Source: Paucibacter sp. KBW04
GTDB lineage: Bacteria; Pseudomonadota; Gammaproteobacteria; Burkholderiales; Burkholderiaceae_C
DNA length: 64,000 bases
Assembly: GCF_003852425.1 (NCBI RefSeq)
Contig: NZ_QAJN01000015.1
Span: forward strand, 1 to 64,000
Direction of reading: 5' to 3'
Shown here: positions 36,687 through 44,611 of the stretch, in pieces
Layout of the letters: every line of letters starts with the position of its first letter
Numbering within the stretch: position 1 is the first letter of the stretch
Program-made: the position numbers and the translations under genes
The notes under the pieces: model-generated
The model's input: the letters and a program-made list of their open reading frames with translations, nothing else
The model's database searches: none
Told to the model about the DNA's origin: nothing

Positions 36687-37305
36687 AGCGGGCTCGTTCG
36701 GTCGCGCTCAATTGGGCCGGCTCACTGCTTTGCTGGCTGAAGCGGATCTGCGTTTGATCGCCATTGGCCTCGTCGATGAGGATGCGGCGCACATGGCTAT
36801 CGCCTTGCAGCTCGATGCGGCTCAAGAGGCTGGCCAGGGCCGCCTGCTTGGGCGTCAGCTTGAGCTGCCAGCTCTTGGCCTGCACCTGGCCGTTCAGGCT
36901 GAACAACTCCCCCAGCTGCGCCACATCACCGGCCAGCAAGGCAAACATCAGGCCATTGATCATCTTGACGGCGGGCTCTTTGTCAGCCTCCAGCTTGAAA
37001 CTGACCGCGCCACCCTGGCGGGCCTGGATTTCCTTGCGCGTCAGACGCAGCTCGGAGGCAAAGGGCTCGCGGGTGCGCCAGAGCACGCCGCGCTCGCGGG
37101 AAACCAGAAAGTCCCCGCGCGAGACCAGGGGCTTGGCAAAACCCGGCACGCTCTTGCTTTGCTCGAACTCACCGCGCAAGACCTCGGGCTGGACCAAGCG
37201 GGCCCGGATCTCGGAGGCCAGATTGCCGCTTGAATTGGGCGTTTGCGCCAAGGCCTGAGAACTCAGGCCCAGCGTCGCCAGCATGATCAAAAATGCGCGT
37301 CTCAT
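36679..37305 (-). CDS. LolA-like outer-membrane carrier protein of the aryl polyene cluster
   Basis: About 208 residues begin with a signal peptide (FLIMLATLGLSSQALAQ). The LolA-like fold shows RLVQPEVLRGEFEQSKSVPGF, GDFLVSRERGVLWRTREPF and WQLKLTPKQAALASLLSRIELQG. This is a second LolA-type protein specialised for the pigment, not the housekeeping lipoprotein carrier. ATG 37305 overlaps the thioesterase stop by 4 bp; an upstream in-frame start at 37332 is rejected because it gives a poor signal peptide. It probably ferries the polyene lipid across the periplasm together with the MMPL exporter and the DUF3261 lipoprotein. Confidence 0.9.
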   Translation of the reverse strand: MRRAFLIMLATLGLSSQALAQTPNSSGNLASEIRARLVQPEVLRGEFEQSKSVPGFAKPLVSRGDFLVSRERGVLWRTREPFASELRLTRKEIQARQGGAVSFKLEADKEPAVKMINGLMFALLAGDVAQLGELFSLNGQVQAKSWQLKLTPKQAALASLLSRIELQGDSHVRRILIDEANGDQTQIRFSQQSSEPAQLSATERARFD

Positions 37306-37730
37306 TGCGGCTCCACACCCAGGCAACGCCACAGCACCGGCGGGCAGATGTATTGCATCTCCTGCGTCTTCAAATCCACCGCCACTTGGGTGGTGTGAGC
37401 GCGGTGGATGATGCGGCCGCTGGCTTGGTCAAAGATCTTGTATTCGATCTTGAGTCGGTTCTCCCACTCCACAATCTCGGCGCGTATGCGCAACTTTTGC
37501 TTGAAAGTGGCCGGGCCAACGAACTTGCAGCGCATGTCCACGATGGGCCAGGCATAGCCCGAATCACGCATCTGCGGATAGTCGTAATTGAACCTGTCCA
37601 GCAAGGCGCAGCGCGCGATCTCCAGGTACTTGGCGTAGTTGCCATGCCAGACGATATTCATCGGGTCGAGATCGTGGAAGGTCGGCTCCAGCTCGACCTC
37701 AAGGCTCAACTCTGGGTGCGCTTTACTCAT
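37302..37730 (-). CDS. Acyl-CoA/ACP thioesterase, hotdog fold
   Basis: The 142-residue 4-hydroxybenzoyl-CoA-thioesterase-like protein has the signature HDLDPMNIVWHGNYAKYLEIARCALLDRF, in which the DxMxxVWHGxY pattern carries the catalytic acid, followed by the central hotdog helix. It may release or edit polyene intermediates on the ACP. It overlaps the lyase gene upstream by 8 bp and the carrier gene downstream by 4 bp. The substrate is inferred from context only. Confidence 0.9.
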   Translation of the reverse strand: MSKAHPELSLEVELEPTFHDLDPMNIVWHGNYAKYLEIARCALLDRFNYDYPQMRDSGYAWPIVDMRCKFVGPATFKQKLRIRAEIVEWENRLKIEYKIFDQASGRIIHRAHTTQVAVDLKTQEMQYICPPVLWRCLGVEPQ

Positions 37731-39276
37731 ACAAGCTCCAGCGGCGTGCGCGGATGTCTTGCAACAGGCGCTGCAGATCGGCGTCCAGGGCGCGGTCTTC
37801 TTCGACCAGTGCGATTCGTTCGCTCAAAGCGGCCTGCATCTCGGCCAGGGCCGGGCTGAGCTCGATGGATTGCAGGCGCTGGCGCAGGCTCAAGCCCTGA
37901 CGGGCAGCGATCAACAGGGCGGCCAGAACCTGCTCACTCAGGTCCAGCACGCGCAGGCAGTCACGCGCGGCGATGGTGCCCATGCTGACCTTGTCCTGGT
38001 TATGGCATTCGGTCGAGCGCGAGAACACCGAGGCCGGCATGGTCTGCTTCAAGGCCTCGGCCGTCCAGGCCGAGACGCTGATCTGCAAGGCCTTCAAGCC
38101 ATGGTTGATGGCGGCGCGCTCGCCTGTGGCGCCGCTCAAATTACTGGGCAGGCCGTGATTGAAGCGGGTGTCAACCAACAAGGCCAACTGGCGATCGAGC
38201 AGATCGGCCACATTGGCCACCGCCGTCTTCAGCCCGTCCATGGCGAAGGCGATATGGCCGCCGTAGAAATGGCCGCCATGCAGGACCAGCTCATTGCGGG
38301 CGTCGATGATGGGGTTGTCGTTGGCGCTATTGAGCTCGTTCTCGATCAGCTGGCGGAAGAAGGGCAAGGCGTCTTGCAGCACGCCGATGACATGCGGGGC
38401 GCAACGCAGGGAGTAGCGGTCTTGCAGGCGCTGCTCGTTGCGGCTGGGGCGGTCGCTGGCCAGATCGGCGCGGATGCGGGCGGCGCAGAGTTGCTGGCCG
38501 GCATGGGGTTTGACGGCGAACAGCGCTTCATCGAAATGATGGGCATTGCCGGCGCTGGCCACCACATTGATGGCGGTCAGACGGGTGGCCAGGCGGGCCA
38601 GGTAGTCGGCGCGCTGCCAGGCCAGGCAGGCCAGGGCCGTCATCACCGCCGTGCCATTCATGATGGCCAGGCCTTCCTTGGGCCGCAGGCGCAGGGCCTG
38701 CATGCCGACGGCGGCCAGGGCGCTGGCCGCAGGCATGCGCTCGCCACGGAACAAGACTTCACGCTCACCGCAAAGCACGGCGGCGACGTAAGACAAGGGC
38801 GTGAGGTCACCGCTGGCGCCCACCGAGCCCTCGGAAGGAATCAGGGGCAGGATGTCATGGCGCAGCAGGCCTTCCAGCTGCATGAGCAAATCCACGCTGA
38901 CGCCCGACATGCCTTGGCATAGCGAGGCCAGGCGGGTGGCCAGCACGGCGCGGGTCTGCACAGCATCGAGGAACTGCCCAGCGCCGCAGCCGTGATAGGT
39001 GTAGAGGTGATGGGGCAACTCGGCCACCAGGGCGGGCGGCACGGTGACGGTGCAGGAGTCGCCATAGCCGGTGGTGACGCCGTAGATCACGCCTTCTTCG
39101 GCCAGCAGGCGGGCCACAAAATCGGCCCCGGCCTGGATGCTTGCCCGGAACTCGGGCGCTTCGCTCAGGCAAGCCTCGGCCTGGCCCTGCGCGATCGCAG
39201 CGATGTCTTCGAGGCAGAGGCGCTGACCGTCAAAGATCACGCGGCGCTTGGATTCAGGATTGGACAGGGAGCTCAT
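37723..39276 (-). CDS. Aromatic amino acid ammonia-lyase (HAL/TAL family)
   Basis: The protein of about 517 residues forms the MIO cofactor from the Ala-Ser-Gly in GSVGASGDLTPLSY (about residue 155). Other conserved pieces are IYGVTTGYGDSC with the catalytic Tyr, NGTAVMTALACLA, RLQDRYSLRCAPHVIG, NSANDNPII and STECHNQDKVSMG. The substrate-selectivity pair reads His-Gly in YTYHGCGAG (about 93-94). A His at that point favours tyrosine in related lyases, so 4-coumarate is a reasonable product and could be the aryl starter. ATG 39276 is used; an upstream in-frame ATG at 39315 also exists. It overlaps the acyltransferase gene by 23 bp. Confidence 0.9.
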   Translation of the reverse strand: MSSLSNPESKRRVIFDGQRLCLEDIAAIAQGQAEACLSEAPEFRASIQAGADFVARLLAEEGVIYGVTTGYGDSCTVTVPPALVAELPHHLYTYHGCGAGQFLDAVQTRAVLATRLASLCQGMSGVSVDLLMQLEGLLRHDILPLIPSEGSVGASGDLTPLSYVAAVLCGEREVLFRGERMPAASALAAVGMQALRLRPKEGLAIMNGTAVMTALACLAWQRADYLARLATRLTAINVVASAGNAHHFDEALFAVKPHAGQQLCAARIRADLASDRPSRNEQRLQDRYSLRCAPHVIGVLQDALPFFRQLIENELNSANDNPIIDARNELVLHGGHFYGGHIAFAMDGLKTAVANVADLLDRQLALLVDTRFNHGLPSNLSGATGERAAINHGLKALQISVSAWTAEALKQTMPASVFSRSTECHNQDKVSMGTIAARDCLRVLDLSEQVLAALLIAARQGLSLRQRLQSIELSPALAEMQAALSERIALVEEDRALDADLQRLLQDIRARRWSLYE

Positions 39277-40198
39277 GGCCTTGGTCCCAGAAAGGGAAGA
39301 AATTGAACCAGTCATAGGGAGAACGTTGCAAGGCCAAGGCCAGCAGGTCCGCGTACTGCGCGGCGTATTGTTTCAGGGCCTCGTCGCGACGACCGCGCGG
39401 CAGTATCACCTGCTCGCTGAGCAGCTCGAAACGCAGGGCATAGCCTTGGCCCTCATGCAGGCAAGACAGCGAGTACAGCGGGCACTTCAGCAGGCTGGCC
39501 AAGACATAGGGTCCGACAGGGAAGTGAGCGGCATGGCCGAGAAAGTCCACCTCCACCGTCTTGCTCTGGCGCACCGGCACACGGTCACCGGCGATGGCGA
39601 CGAACTCACCGGCCGAGACCTTGTCGGACAGCAGCATGGCCATGGCGGCATCGACCTCGCTGACCTCGATCAATTGCACCTGGCCACCCGGGTTGAGGCG
39701 CTGCAAAACGCGGTTGAAGTCTTGCGCATGGGCGGTGTGCACCAGCACATTGAGGCGGAAGTCCGGCAGCTCGGCCGCCAGGGCGCGGCACAGCTCCAGG
39801 CAGCCCATATGGGCGGTGATCAGAATGCCACCCTGCCCGCGCCGCGCCGCCTCGCGCAAGGCCTCGTGGCCAAAGCTCTGCACCTGCTCGGCCGGATATT
39901 TGCCGGCCATGGCCAGGAGCTTGTCCAGCATGGTCTCGGCAAACAAACCCACATGGCGCAGGCTTTGCCAGGCGCCCGGCGGCTTGGCGAAGACGCCCGT
40001 GTGCGCCTGCAGGCGTTGCAGATATTGCATGGACACGGCGCGCAATTGGGGCCGCAAGGCCCAGTGCAGCAAGAGCACGGGGGCCATGCAGCCACGAAAG
40101 AAGCGCCGGCCAGCCAAGCGATGCACCCAGTACAAAATCCAGATGCCCGCCACAAAGCTGTGCTCGCCCATCTGGGCCCAATGCCGGGACCGGTTCAT
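39254..40198 (-). CDS. LpxL/HtrB-type lysophospholipid acyltransferase
   Basis: The 314-residue inner-membrane-associated acyltransferase has the HX4D-like catalytic pattern in ITAHMGCLELCRAL, where the usual Asp is replaced by Glu as in LpxL-type enzymes. Later blocks are VAIAGDRVPV and HFPVGPYVLASLLKCPLYSL. It probably attaches the polyene acyl chain to its lipid or sugar carrier. ATG 40198 shares one base with the stop of the glycosyltransferase gene (TGATG), so expression is coupled. In other ape clusters the glycosyltransferase and acyltransferase activities are adjacent or fused, which fits. Confidence 0.87.
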   Translation of the reverse strand: MNRSRHWAQMGEHSFVAGIWILYWVHRLAGRRFFRGCMAPVLLLHWALRPQLRAVSMQYLQRLQAHTGVFAKPPGAWQSLRHVGLFAETMLDKLLAMAGKYPAEQVQSFGHEALREAARRGQGGILITAHMGCLELCRALAAELPDFRLNVLVHTAHAQDFNRVLQRLNPGGQVQLIEVSEVDAAMAMLLSDKVSAGEFVAIAGDRVPVRQSKTVEVDFLGHAAHFPVGPYVLASLLKCPLYSLSCLHEGQGYALRFELLSEQVILPRGRRDEALKQYAAQYADLLALALQRSPYDWFNFFPFWDQGHELPVQS

Positions 40199-40935
40199 CA
40201 GGCGCTCAGTCGCCGCCATAGCAGCAGGGGCAGGCGCAGCAACATGCCGAAGAACAGGCGCGTGTGCATCCAGGAGATCAAGACGTTGTCGTGCAGGGCT
40301 CGGAAGTGAGAAACCCCGTCGCTGGGATAGCTGACCCGGGTGGGCTGATTGAGCACCGGCACGCCGCGCCAGATCAGGCGCACGGCAATCTCCACGTCAA
40401 AGTCCATGCGGCGGCCGATGCGCACCTCCTTGATCAGGGCCACGGTGGGCGCTAGCGGATAGACGCGAAAGCCGCACATGGAATCGCGCAAGGCAAGCGA
40501 CAAAGTGTTGATCCAGACCCAGATATGGGTGGCATAGCGCCCGTAAAGCCGCGCCTTGGGCACCGACTCGTCATAGATGGGGCAGCCGCACACAAAATGC
40601 TCGGGGTGTTGCTGGGCCAGGGCGATGAACCGGGGCACATCGCGCGCGTCGTGCTGGCCATCGGCATCGATCTGCAAGGCATGGGTCCAGCCCAGCACCT
40701 GGGCTTGGCACAGGCCAGCCATCATGGCGCCGCCCTTGCCTTGGTTCTGCGCCAGGCGCAGCAGATGCACGGCATCGGGCTCGGCAGCGTGGAGCTGGTC
40801 CAGCACGGCGGCACAGCCCGACTCGCTGCCGTCGTCCACCAACAAAACCTCCAGGCCATGGCTGCGCAAATCACGCAACACGGCGCCGACGGCTTCGCCA
40901 TGGTTGTACACAGGGACGACCGCGCCCAGCTTCAT
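40198..40935 (-). CDS. Family 2 glycosyltransferase
   Basis: The 245-residue GT-A enzyme shows AVVPVYNHGEAV at the N-terminus, LLVDDGSESG, NQGKGGAMMAGL and the metal-binding DADGQHDARDVPRF (the DxD-like site). The C-terminal part is hydrophobic/basic (LLRLPLLLWRRLSA). It resembles dolichol-phosphate-mannose-synthase-like transferases. It would place a sugar on the lipid carrier or pigment head. It overlaps the AMP-ligase gene by 4 bp and the acyltransferase gene by 1 bp. Confidence 0.9.
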   Translation of the reverse strand: MKLGAVVPVYNHGEAVGAVLRDLRSHGLEVLLVDDGSESGCAAVLDQLHAAEPDAVHLLRLAQNQGKGGAMMAGLCQAQVLGWTHALQIDADGQHDARDVPRFIALAQQHPEHFVCGCPIYDESVPKARLYGRYATHIWVWINTLSLALRDSMCGFRVYPLAPTVALIKEVRIGRRMDFDVEIAVRLIWRGVPVLNQPTRVSYPSDGVSHFRALHDNVLISWMHTRLFFGMLLRLPLLLWRRLSA

Positions 40936-42692
40936 GCGCTCGCCCCAAACACGACGCGGCCGCTGGCATGCACGCCCTTGCTGGACTCAAACTTGAAGCT
41001 GAGGCGTCCGCCTCCGGTACTGGTTTCGGCCTTGTAGGCCAGGCTCAGGCGTACGCTCATGCCGGGCGAGATGACTTGCTGGAACTTCAAGACCTCCAGC
41101 GCCTGAAACTGCGCGGGCATGGAAAAGAACTCGCGGCCAAAGCGTATGGCCCATTCCAGCTGCGCCACGCCGGGCAGCACGGGGGCGCCAGGGAAATGGC
41201 CGTCGAACTGCGGCAGGCTGGCATCGACCATCAAGCCCAGTTCCACCTCATCGGCTTGGGCTTTCAAGGTTCGCACCGAGGCGGGTCGACGTGGGTCAAA
41301 CAGCGCCAACAACTGGGCCTGGGTGGCCTTGCCCTGGGTGTTGAGCGGCAAGGCACTGACGAAGCGCCAGCGACGCGGCGCCACCACGGCCTCCAGGCCT
41401 TGCAAGAGCGTGGCCCGCAAACGTTCCGCCAAGGCCTTGCGACCTGCGCTGTCGTGCACGGCCCAGCCCGCCTCATTGAGTTGGGCGATCACGGCCAATT
41501 GCTGGCGTGGCCCCGGCAGGCTCAAAACCCGCAGCTCCTGAATCCAGCCGCTGGCCATCAGCTGAGCTTCCAGCGCGCGCAAGGAAACACGCTTTTCCTC
41601 GATCTTCAAGATGCGATCCGCACGCCCGAGTAGGACGAACTGCTCGGCATCGTTTGCGGCAGGCGCCGCCTTGTCCTGGGTCAGGGTCCAGGCGCTATCG
41701 GGCAGATGCGGGGAGGAAATCTCCAACAGCTCTTCACCCGACTCTGCATCGCGCTGCAGTCGCCAGGACACACCGGGCAAGGCATTCCATGCCAAGCCTT
41801 GCCTTAAGTCTTGGGTGTCGCGCTGGCGCCAGGCTACACCGCCGGTTTCGCTGCTGCCGTAAACCTCGACCGGCGCTTGGCCAAACACCTGCTGGCACTC
41901 GGGCAAGGCCGTCTCGGGCAGAGGCCCGCCGGAAGAAAAGACTCGACGCAGGCCGCGCAAATCTACCGCAGGCAGGCGCTTGAGGTGGGCCGGGCTGGCG
42001 ATCAAGACAGGGCCGGCTGCGGCCGAGCCGGCCTGCAAGGCCTCGGCCAGAGACTCAACAAAGGCGAGGCGCTGAGCCTGGAACACCCGGCCACTGGCCA
42101 GCGGCCAGAGCACGCGGAACAGCAGGCCGTAAATATGCTGGTGCGACACGGTGGCCCAGACCTCGCAGCTCAGCAAAGCCTGGCCAAAAGCCTGCTCCAA
42201 GCCCAAGACCTCGTCAAAGAGCTGGCCCAAGCGCTTGGGGATGGCGCAGGGCTCAGCCGTAGAGCCCGAGGTGAAGATCTGCAGCAGCTGGGCCTGTTCG
42301 TCCAGCTCGGCCCAGGGCTTGACTGGGGCCGAGCTGCCGGCCTGAATCTGCAAGCGCGGCACAGCGGGCTGAGCAGGGAACTCGCCTGCGAAGGCATCCA
42401 CCGTGTGAGCCAAGCGTGCGAGCGTCAAGGGCAAGACATCGGCCGGCAAGACCACCTGCTTGCCCGCATGCCAGAGGCCAAACAAGGCGGCGGCGAAGTC
42501 AAAGCTATCCTCGATAAACAAGGCCACACGCGACCCGGCCAGCGCTTCGGCGGCGCTGCGCCAAGCGGCGGCCTGCGCTTCGAATTCAGCGAATGAGATG
42601 GCCTGGCCACCACGCTTGGCAAGCAGGCTTGCGGCTGGGCGGCCTTGGCTGAGCAGGCTGCGCAATGTGCCTATCTGGAATGCTTGCGTCAT
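40932..42692 (-). CDS. AMP-ligase fused to ApeI-like dehydratase
   Basis: This is a 586-residue fusion. Residues about 1-465 are an acyl-AMP ligase: the A3 motif is QIFTSGSTAEPCAIPK near 141, A5 is VEVYGSSETGGVAWRQ, A8 is VLLGRADRILKIEEKRVSL, and A10 has its Lys in LPLNTQGKATQ. This part would activate the aryl starter acid and load it on an ACP (the ApeH role). Residues about 475-586 are a hotdog domain with PQFDGHFPGAPVLPGVAQLEW, the FabZ/ApeI dehydratase motif. In the E. coli-type cluster these are neighbouring genes H and I; here they are one polypeptide with no stop between. It starts at ATG 42692 and ends inside the glycosyltransferase start. Confidence 0.88.
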   Translation of the reverse strand: MTQAFQIGTLRSLLSQGRPAASLLAKRGGQAISFAEFEAQAAAWRSAAEALAGSRVALFIEDSFDFAAALFGLWHAGKQVVLPADVLPLTLARLAHTVDAFAGEFPAQPAVPRLQIQAGSSAPVKPWAELDEQAQLLQIFTSGSTAEPCAIPKRLGQLFDEVLGLEQAFGQALLSCEVWATVSHQHIYGLLFRVLWPLASGRVFQAQRLAFVESLAEALQAGSAAAGPVLIASPAHLKRLPAVDLRGLRRVFSSGGPLPETALPECQQVFGQAPVEVYGSSETGGVAWRQRDTQDLRQGLAWNALPGVSWRLQRDAESGEELLEISSPHLPDSAWTLTQDKAAPAANDAEQFVLLGRADRILKIEEKRVSLRALEAQLMASGWIQELRVLSLPGPRQQLAVIAQLNEAGWAVHDSAGRKALAERLRATLLQGLEAVVAPRRWRFVSALPLNTQGKATQAQLLALFDPRRPASVRTLKAQADEVELGLMVDASLPQFDGHFPGAPVLPGVAQLEWAIRFGREFFSMPAQFQALEVLKFQQVISPGMSVRLSLAYKAETSTGGGRLSFKFESSKGVHASGRVVFGASA

Positions 42693-42701
42693 ACAGAAAT
42701 T

Positions 42702-43241
42702 TCAGGAACCCGCTGCTTTACGAACCGACTGGCGCACCAGCCACTCGGCGCCCATCAACAAGCCCATCAAAACATAGGCAATCAGACCGTTGTAAAGCGC
42801 CCATTGCGCATCGCTCGCCCACAAGCAGGTGGCCAAGGCGATGCTGCCGTTGAGGGCGAAGAACCCGCACCAGACTTGGGTCACGCGGGCGGTGTAGCGC
42901 ACGCCTCGCGCGTCCAAGTTCGGCTCACGCAGACGCGCCAAGCGCTCGACCGCTGTGGGCGGGTGAAACAGGCTGGCTGCAAACACCAGCAGCAAAAGAC
43001 TGTTGACCAGCACCGGGTAGAGCTTCAAAGGCAGGGCCGTATTGGCGACCATGCTCAGCAAGGCCAGCAGCAGCGCCGCTGCCGCCGCCCACCACCAAAA
43101 GCGGTCACGGCTGCCCAGGGCCCGCGCGACGGACAGGGCCGCCAGCAACAAGGCCATCCAGCGCGGCTCAAATCGCCCCAGGCCCAGATAGACGAGCAAG
43201 GGGTAGGCCGCAGTCAGGACGGCAACAAGAGCCGCGCGCAT
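42702..43241 (-). CDS. apeG: COG4648-type membrane protein of the aryl polyene cluster
   Basis: The 179-residue integral membrane protein has about five or six helices (AALVAVLTAAYPLLVYLGL, WWWAAAAALLLALLSMV, LVNSLLLLVFAASLF, and a pair near the C-terminus) and a conserved-looking loop, HPPTAVERLARLREPNLDARGVRYTARVT. Homologues of this family accompany ACP and AMP-ligase genes in aryl polyene clusters, and it holds the position of ApeG. Its role is unknown; septation-protein-A-like folds have been noted for similar proteins. Its ATG directly abuts the stop of the ACP gene. Confidence 0.82.
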   Translation of the reverse strand: MRAALVAVLTAAYPLLVYLGLGRFEPRWMALLLAALSVARALGSRDRFWWWAAAAALLLALLSMVANTALPLKLYPVLVNSLLLLVFAASLFHPPTAVERLARLREPNLDARGVRYTARVTQVWCGFFALNGSIALATCLWASDAQWALYNGLIAYVLMGLLMGAEWLVRQSVRKAAGS

Positions 43242-43529
43242 TCAGCCCTGGGCGCTGGCTGCCTGGGGGCTTCCCTCCCCTGCATCGGCCTGGATCAGGC
43301 CCTGCAAGGCGTTGATCACGTCCTGAAGCGTGCGCACGGCCTTGAAGGCCTCGGGCTGCAGGCGCTTGCCCACCAAGGGCTTGAGCTTGACGATCAGGTC
43401 GACCGCATCAATGCTGTCGATGTCCAGGTCTTCATACAGCCGTGCTTGCGGATGAATGCGCTCGGCCTCGATGTCAAAGGTCTCGATCAGAATGGCCCGC
43501 AGGCGTTCGAAAATTTCTTCGTTTGTCAT
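43242..43529 (-). CDS. apeF: Acyl carrier protein
   Basis: The 95-residue ACP carries the phosphopantetheine attachment serine in YEDLDIDSIDAVDLIVKLK. The N-terminus is acidic and helical (MTNEEIFERLRAILIETFDIEA). A C-terminal extension rich in Gly/Ala/Ser follows the four-helix core. It is one of two ACPs that carry starter and extending chain. ATG 43529 lies 36 bp after the other ACP gene and ends next to the COG4648 gene. The letter F is by position only. Confidence 0.92.
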   Translation of the reverse strand: MTNEEIFERLRAILIETFDIEAERIHPQARLYEDLDIDSIDAVDLIVKLKPLVGKRLQPEAFKAVRTLQDVINALQGLIQADAGEGSPQAASAQG

Positions 43530-43565
43530 GGTTTACTCCTTGCCCGGCAACGGAAGGCTTTTCGC

Positions 43566-43838
43566 TCACTTGCTGCGATTGGCGCTCACGAACTGAGCCA
43601 GCGCGCGAATGCTGGCAAAGTGCTGGCGCGCTTCCTTGGAGTCCGCCGACATGCTGACGCCGTACTTCTTTTGCAGGGCCAAACCCAATTCCAGGGCGTC
43701 GATAGAGTCCAGCCCCAAGCCATCCACAAACAAGGCTTGCTCAGCATCGATCTGCTCGGGGCTGAGATCCTCCAGATTCAAAGAAGCGATCAGCAGTTGT
43801 TTGATTTCCAACTCTAGTTCTTGCATGTCCCAGGCCAT
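43566..43838 (-). CDS. apeE: Acyl carrier protein
   Basis: The 90-residue ACP has the attachment serine in VDGLGLDSIDALELGLALQKK. The start is either ATG 43838 (MAWDMQELELE) or ATG 43826 (MQELELEIKQLL); neither has a clear ribosome site, and coupling to the preceding acyltransferase gene, which ends at 43814, is likely. It differs clearly from its neighbour, which suggests distinct tasks such as starter loading versus elongation. The letter E is by position. Confidence 0.92.
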   Translation of the reverse strand: MAWDMQELELEIKQLLIASLNLEDLSPEQIDAEQALFVDGLGLDSIDALELGLALQKKYGVSMSADSKEARQHFASIRALAQFVSANRSK

Positions 43839-44611
43839 TCTTTTGAAAAGTATTCGGTCAAGTATGCGGTCAGGCGGCGCGCCGCCAGCCCCGGTTCACC
43901 GGCAGCTGACTCTAAAAACGGCGCGGCCGCCAAGTCCTCATCCACAGTAAAAACAAAGTGCAGCGGCCGGTCGGCCGCACGCCACCAGGCCACACCCTTG
44001 CTCAGGCCCAAGGGCTCGCAGCTGATGCGCACAGGCGTGATGGCGCGCTCAGCCCGAAGGGCGATCTGTGCCGCACCGCGCTGCAGCTTCAAGGGCTCGC
44101 CCGGTCGGCTGCGCGTGCCCTCAGGAAAAATGACGAGGTTACCGCCCGCCAGCATGCTGTCCATACAGGATTGCAGCAGTGCCGCGCCATCTTCGCTATT
44201 GCAGATATAGCCAGCCGCGCGCACCGGCCCTCGGGTGAAGGGGTTGTTGGCCAGGCCGCCACGCACCACACAGTCGGCATTGCGCAGCAGAGAAATCAGG
44301 ATCACCACGTCGATCAGGGTCGGGTGATTGGCCAGCACCAGCAGGCCTTGGCGTGCCAGGCGCTCCCGCCCGCGAACCTCCACGCGGATCAGGCCCAGGC
44401 CACGCATCAACAAGACGAAGCTGGCAAAGCTGGTTTGAATCGCACGGCGAGCCCAGAGCACGCGTTTCGCGTGGTCTCTTTGCAATAGGTTCAGCGCCGG
44501 GAAAAAGATCAGGCGCAGCAGCAAGCCGCCCAGGCCGAATGCGGCGAAGGCGAAGGCCGTGGCGGGTACCCGCCAAGCGCGCTCAAACCAGGAGGGCAGC
44601 TTAGCTGCCAT
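43814..44611 (-). CDS. apeD: PlsC-type lysophospholipid acyltransferase
   Basis: The 265-residue protein has an N-terminal hydrophobic segment (ATAFAFAAFGLGGLLLRLIFF), then the HX4D catalytic motif in VLANHPTLIDVVI, an NPFTRGPVRAAG block and the FPEGTRSRPGE motif. It is a 1-acyl-glycerol-3-phosphate-type acyltransferase, here probably for pigment lipid attachment. ATG 44611 (MAAKLPSWFERAW) is used; the open frame runs to 44671 without conservation. It overlaps the chain-length-factor gene by 11 bp and the ACP gene by up to 25 bp. Confidence 0.9.
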   Translation of the reverse strand: MAAKLPSWFERAWRVPATAFAFAAFGLGGLLLRLIFFPALNLLQRDHAKRVLWARRAIQTSFASFVLLMRGLGLIRVEVRGRERLARQGLLVLANHPTLIDVVILISLLRNADCVVRGGLANNPFTRGPVRAAGYICNSEDGAALLQSCMDSMLAGGNLVIFPEGTRSRPGEPLKLQRGAAQIALRAERAITPVRISCEPLGLSKGVAWWRAADRPLHFVFTVDEDLAAAPFLESAAGEPGLAARRLTAYLTEYFSKEWPGTCKN

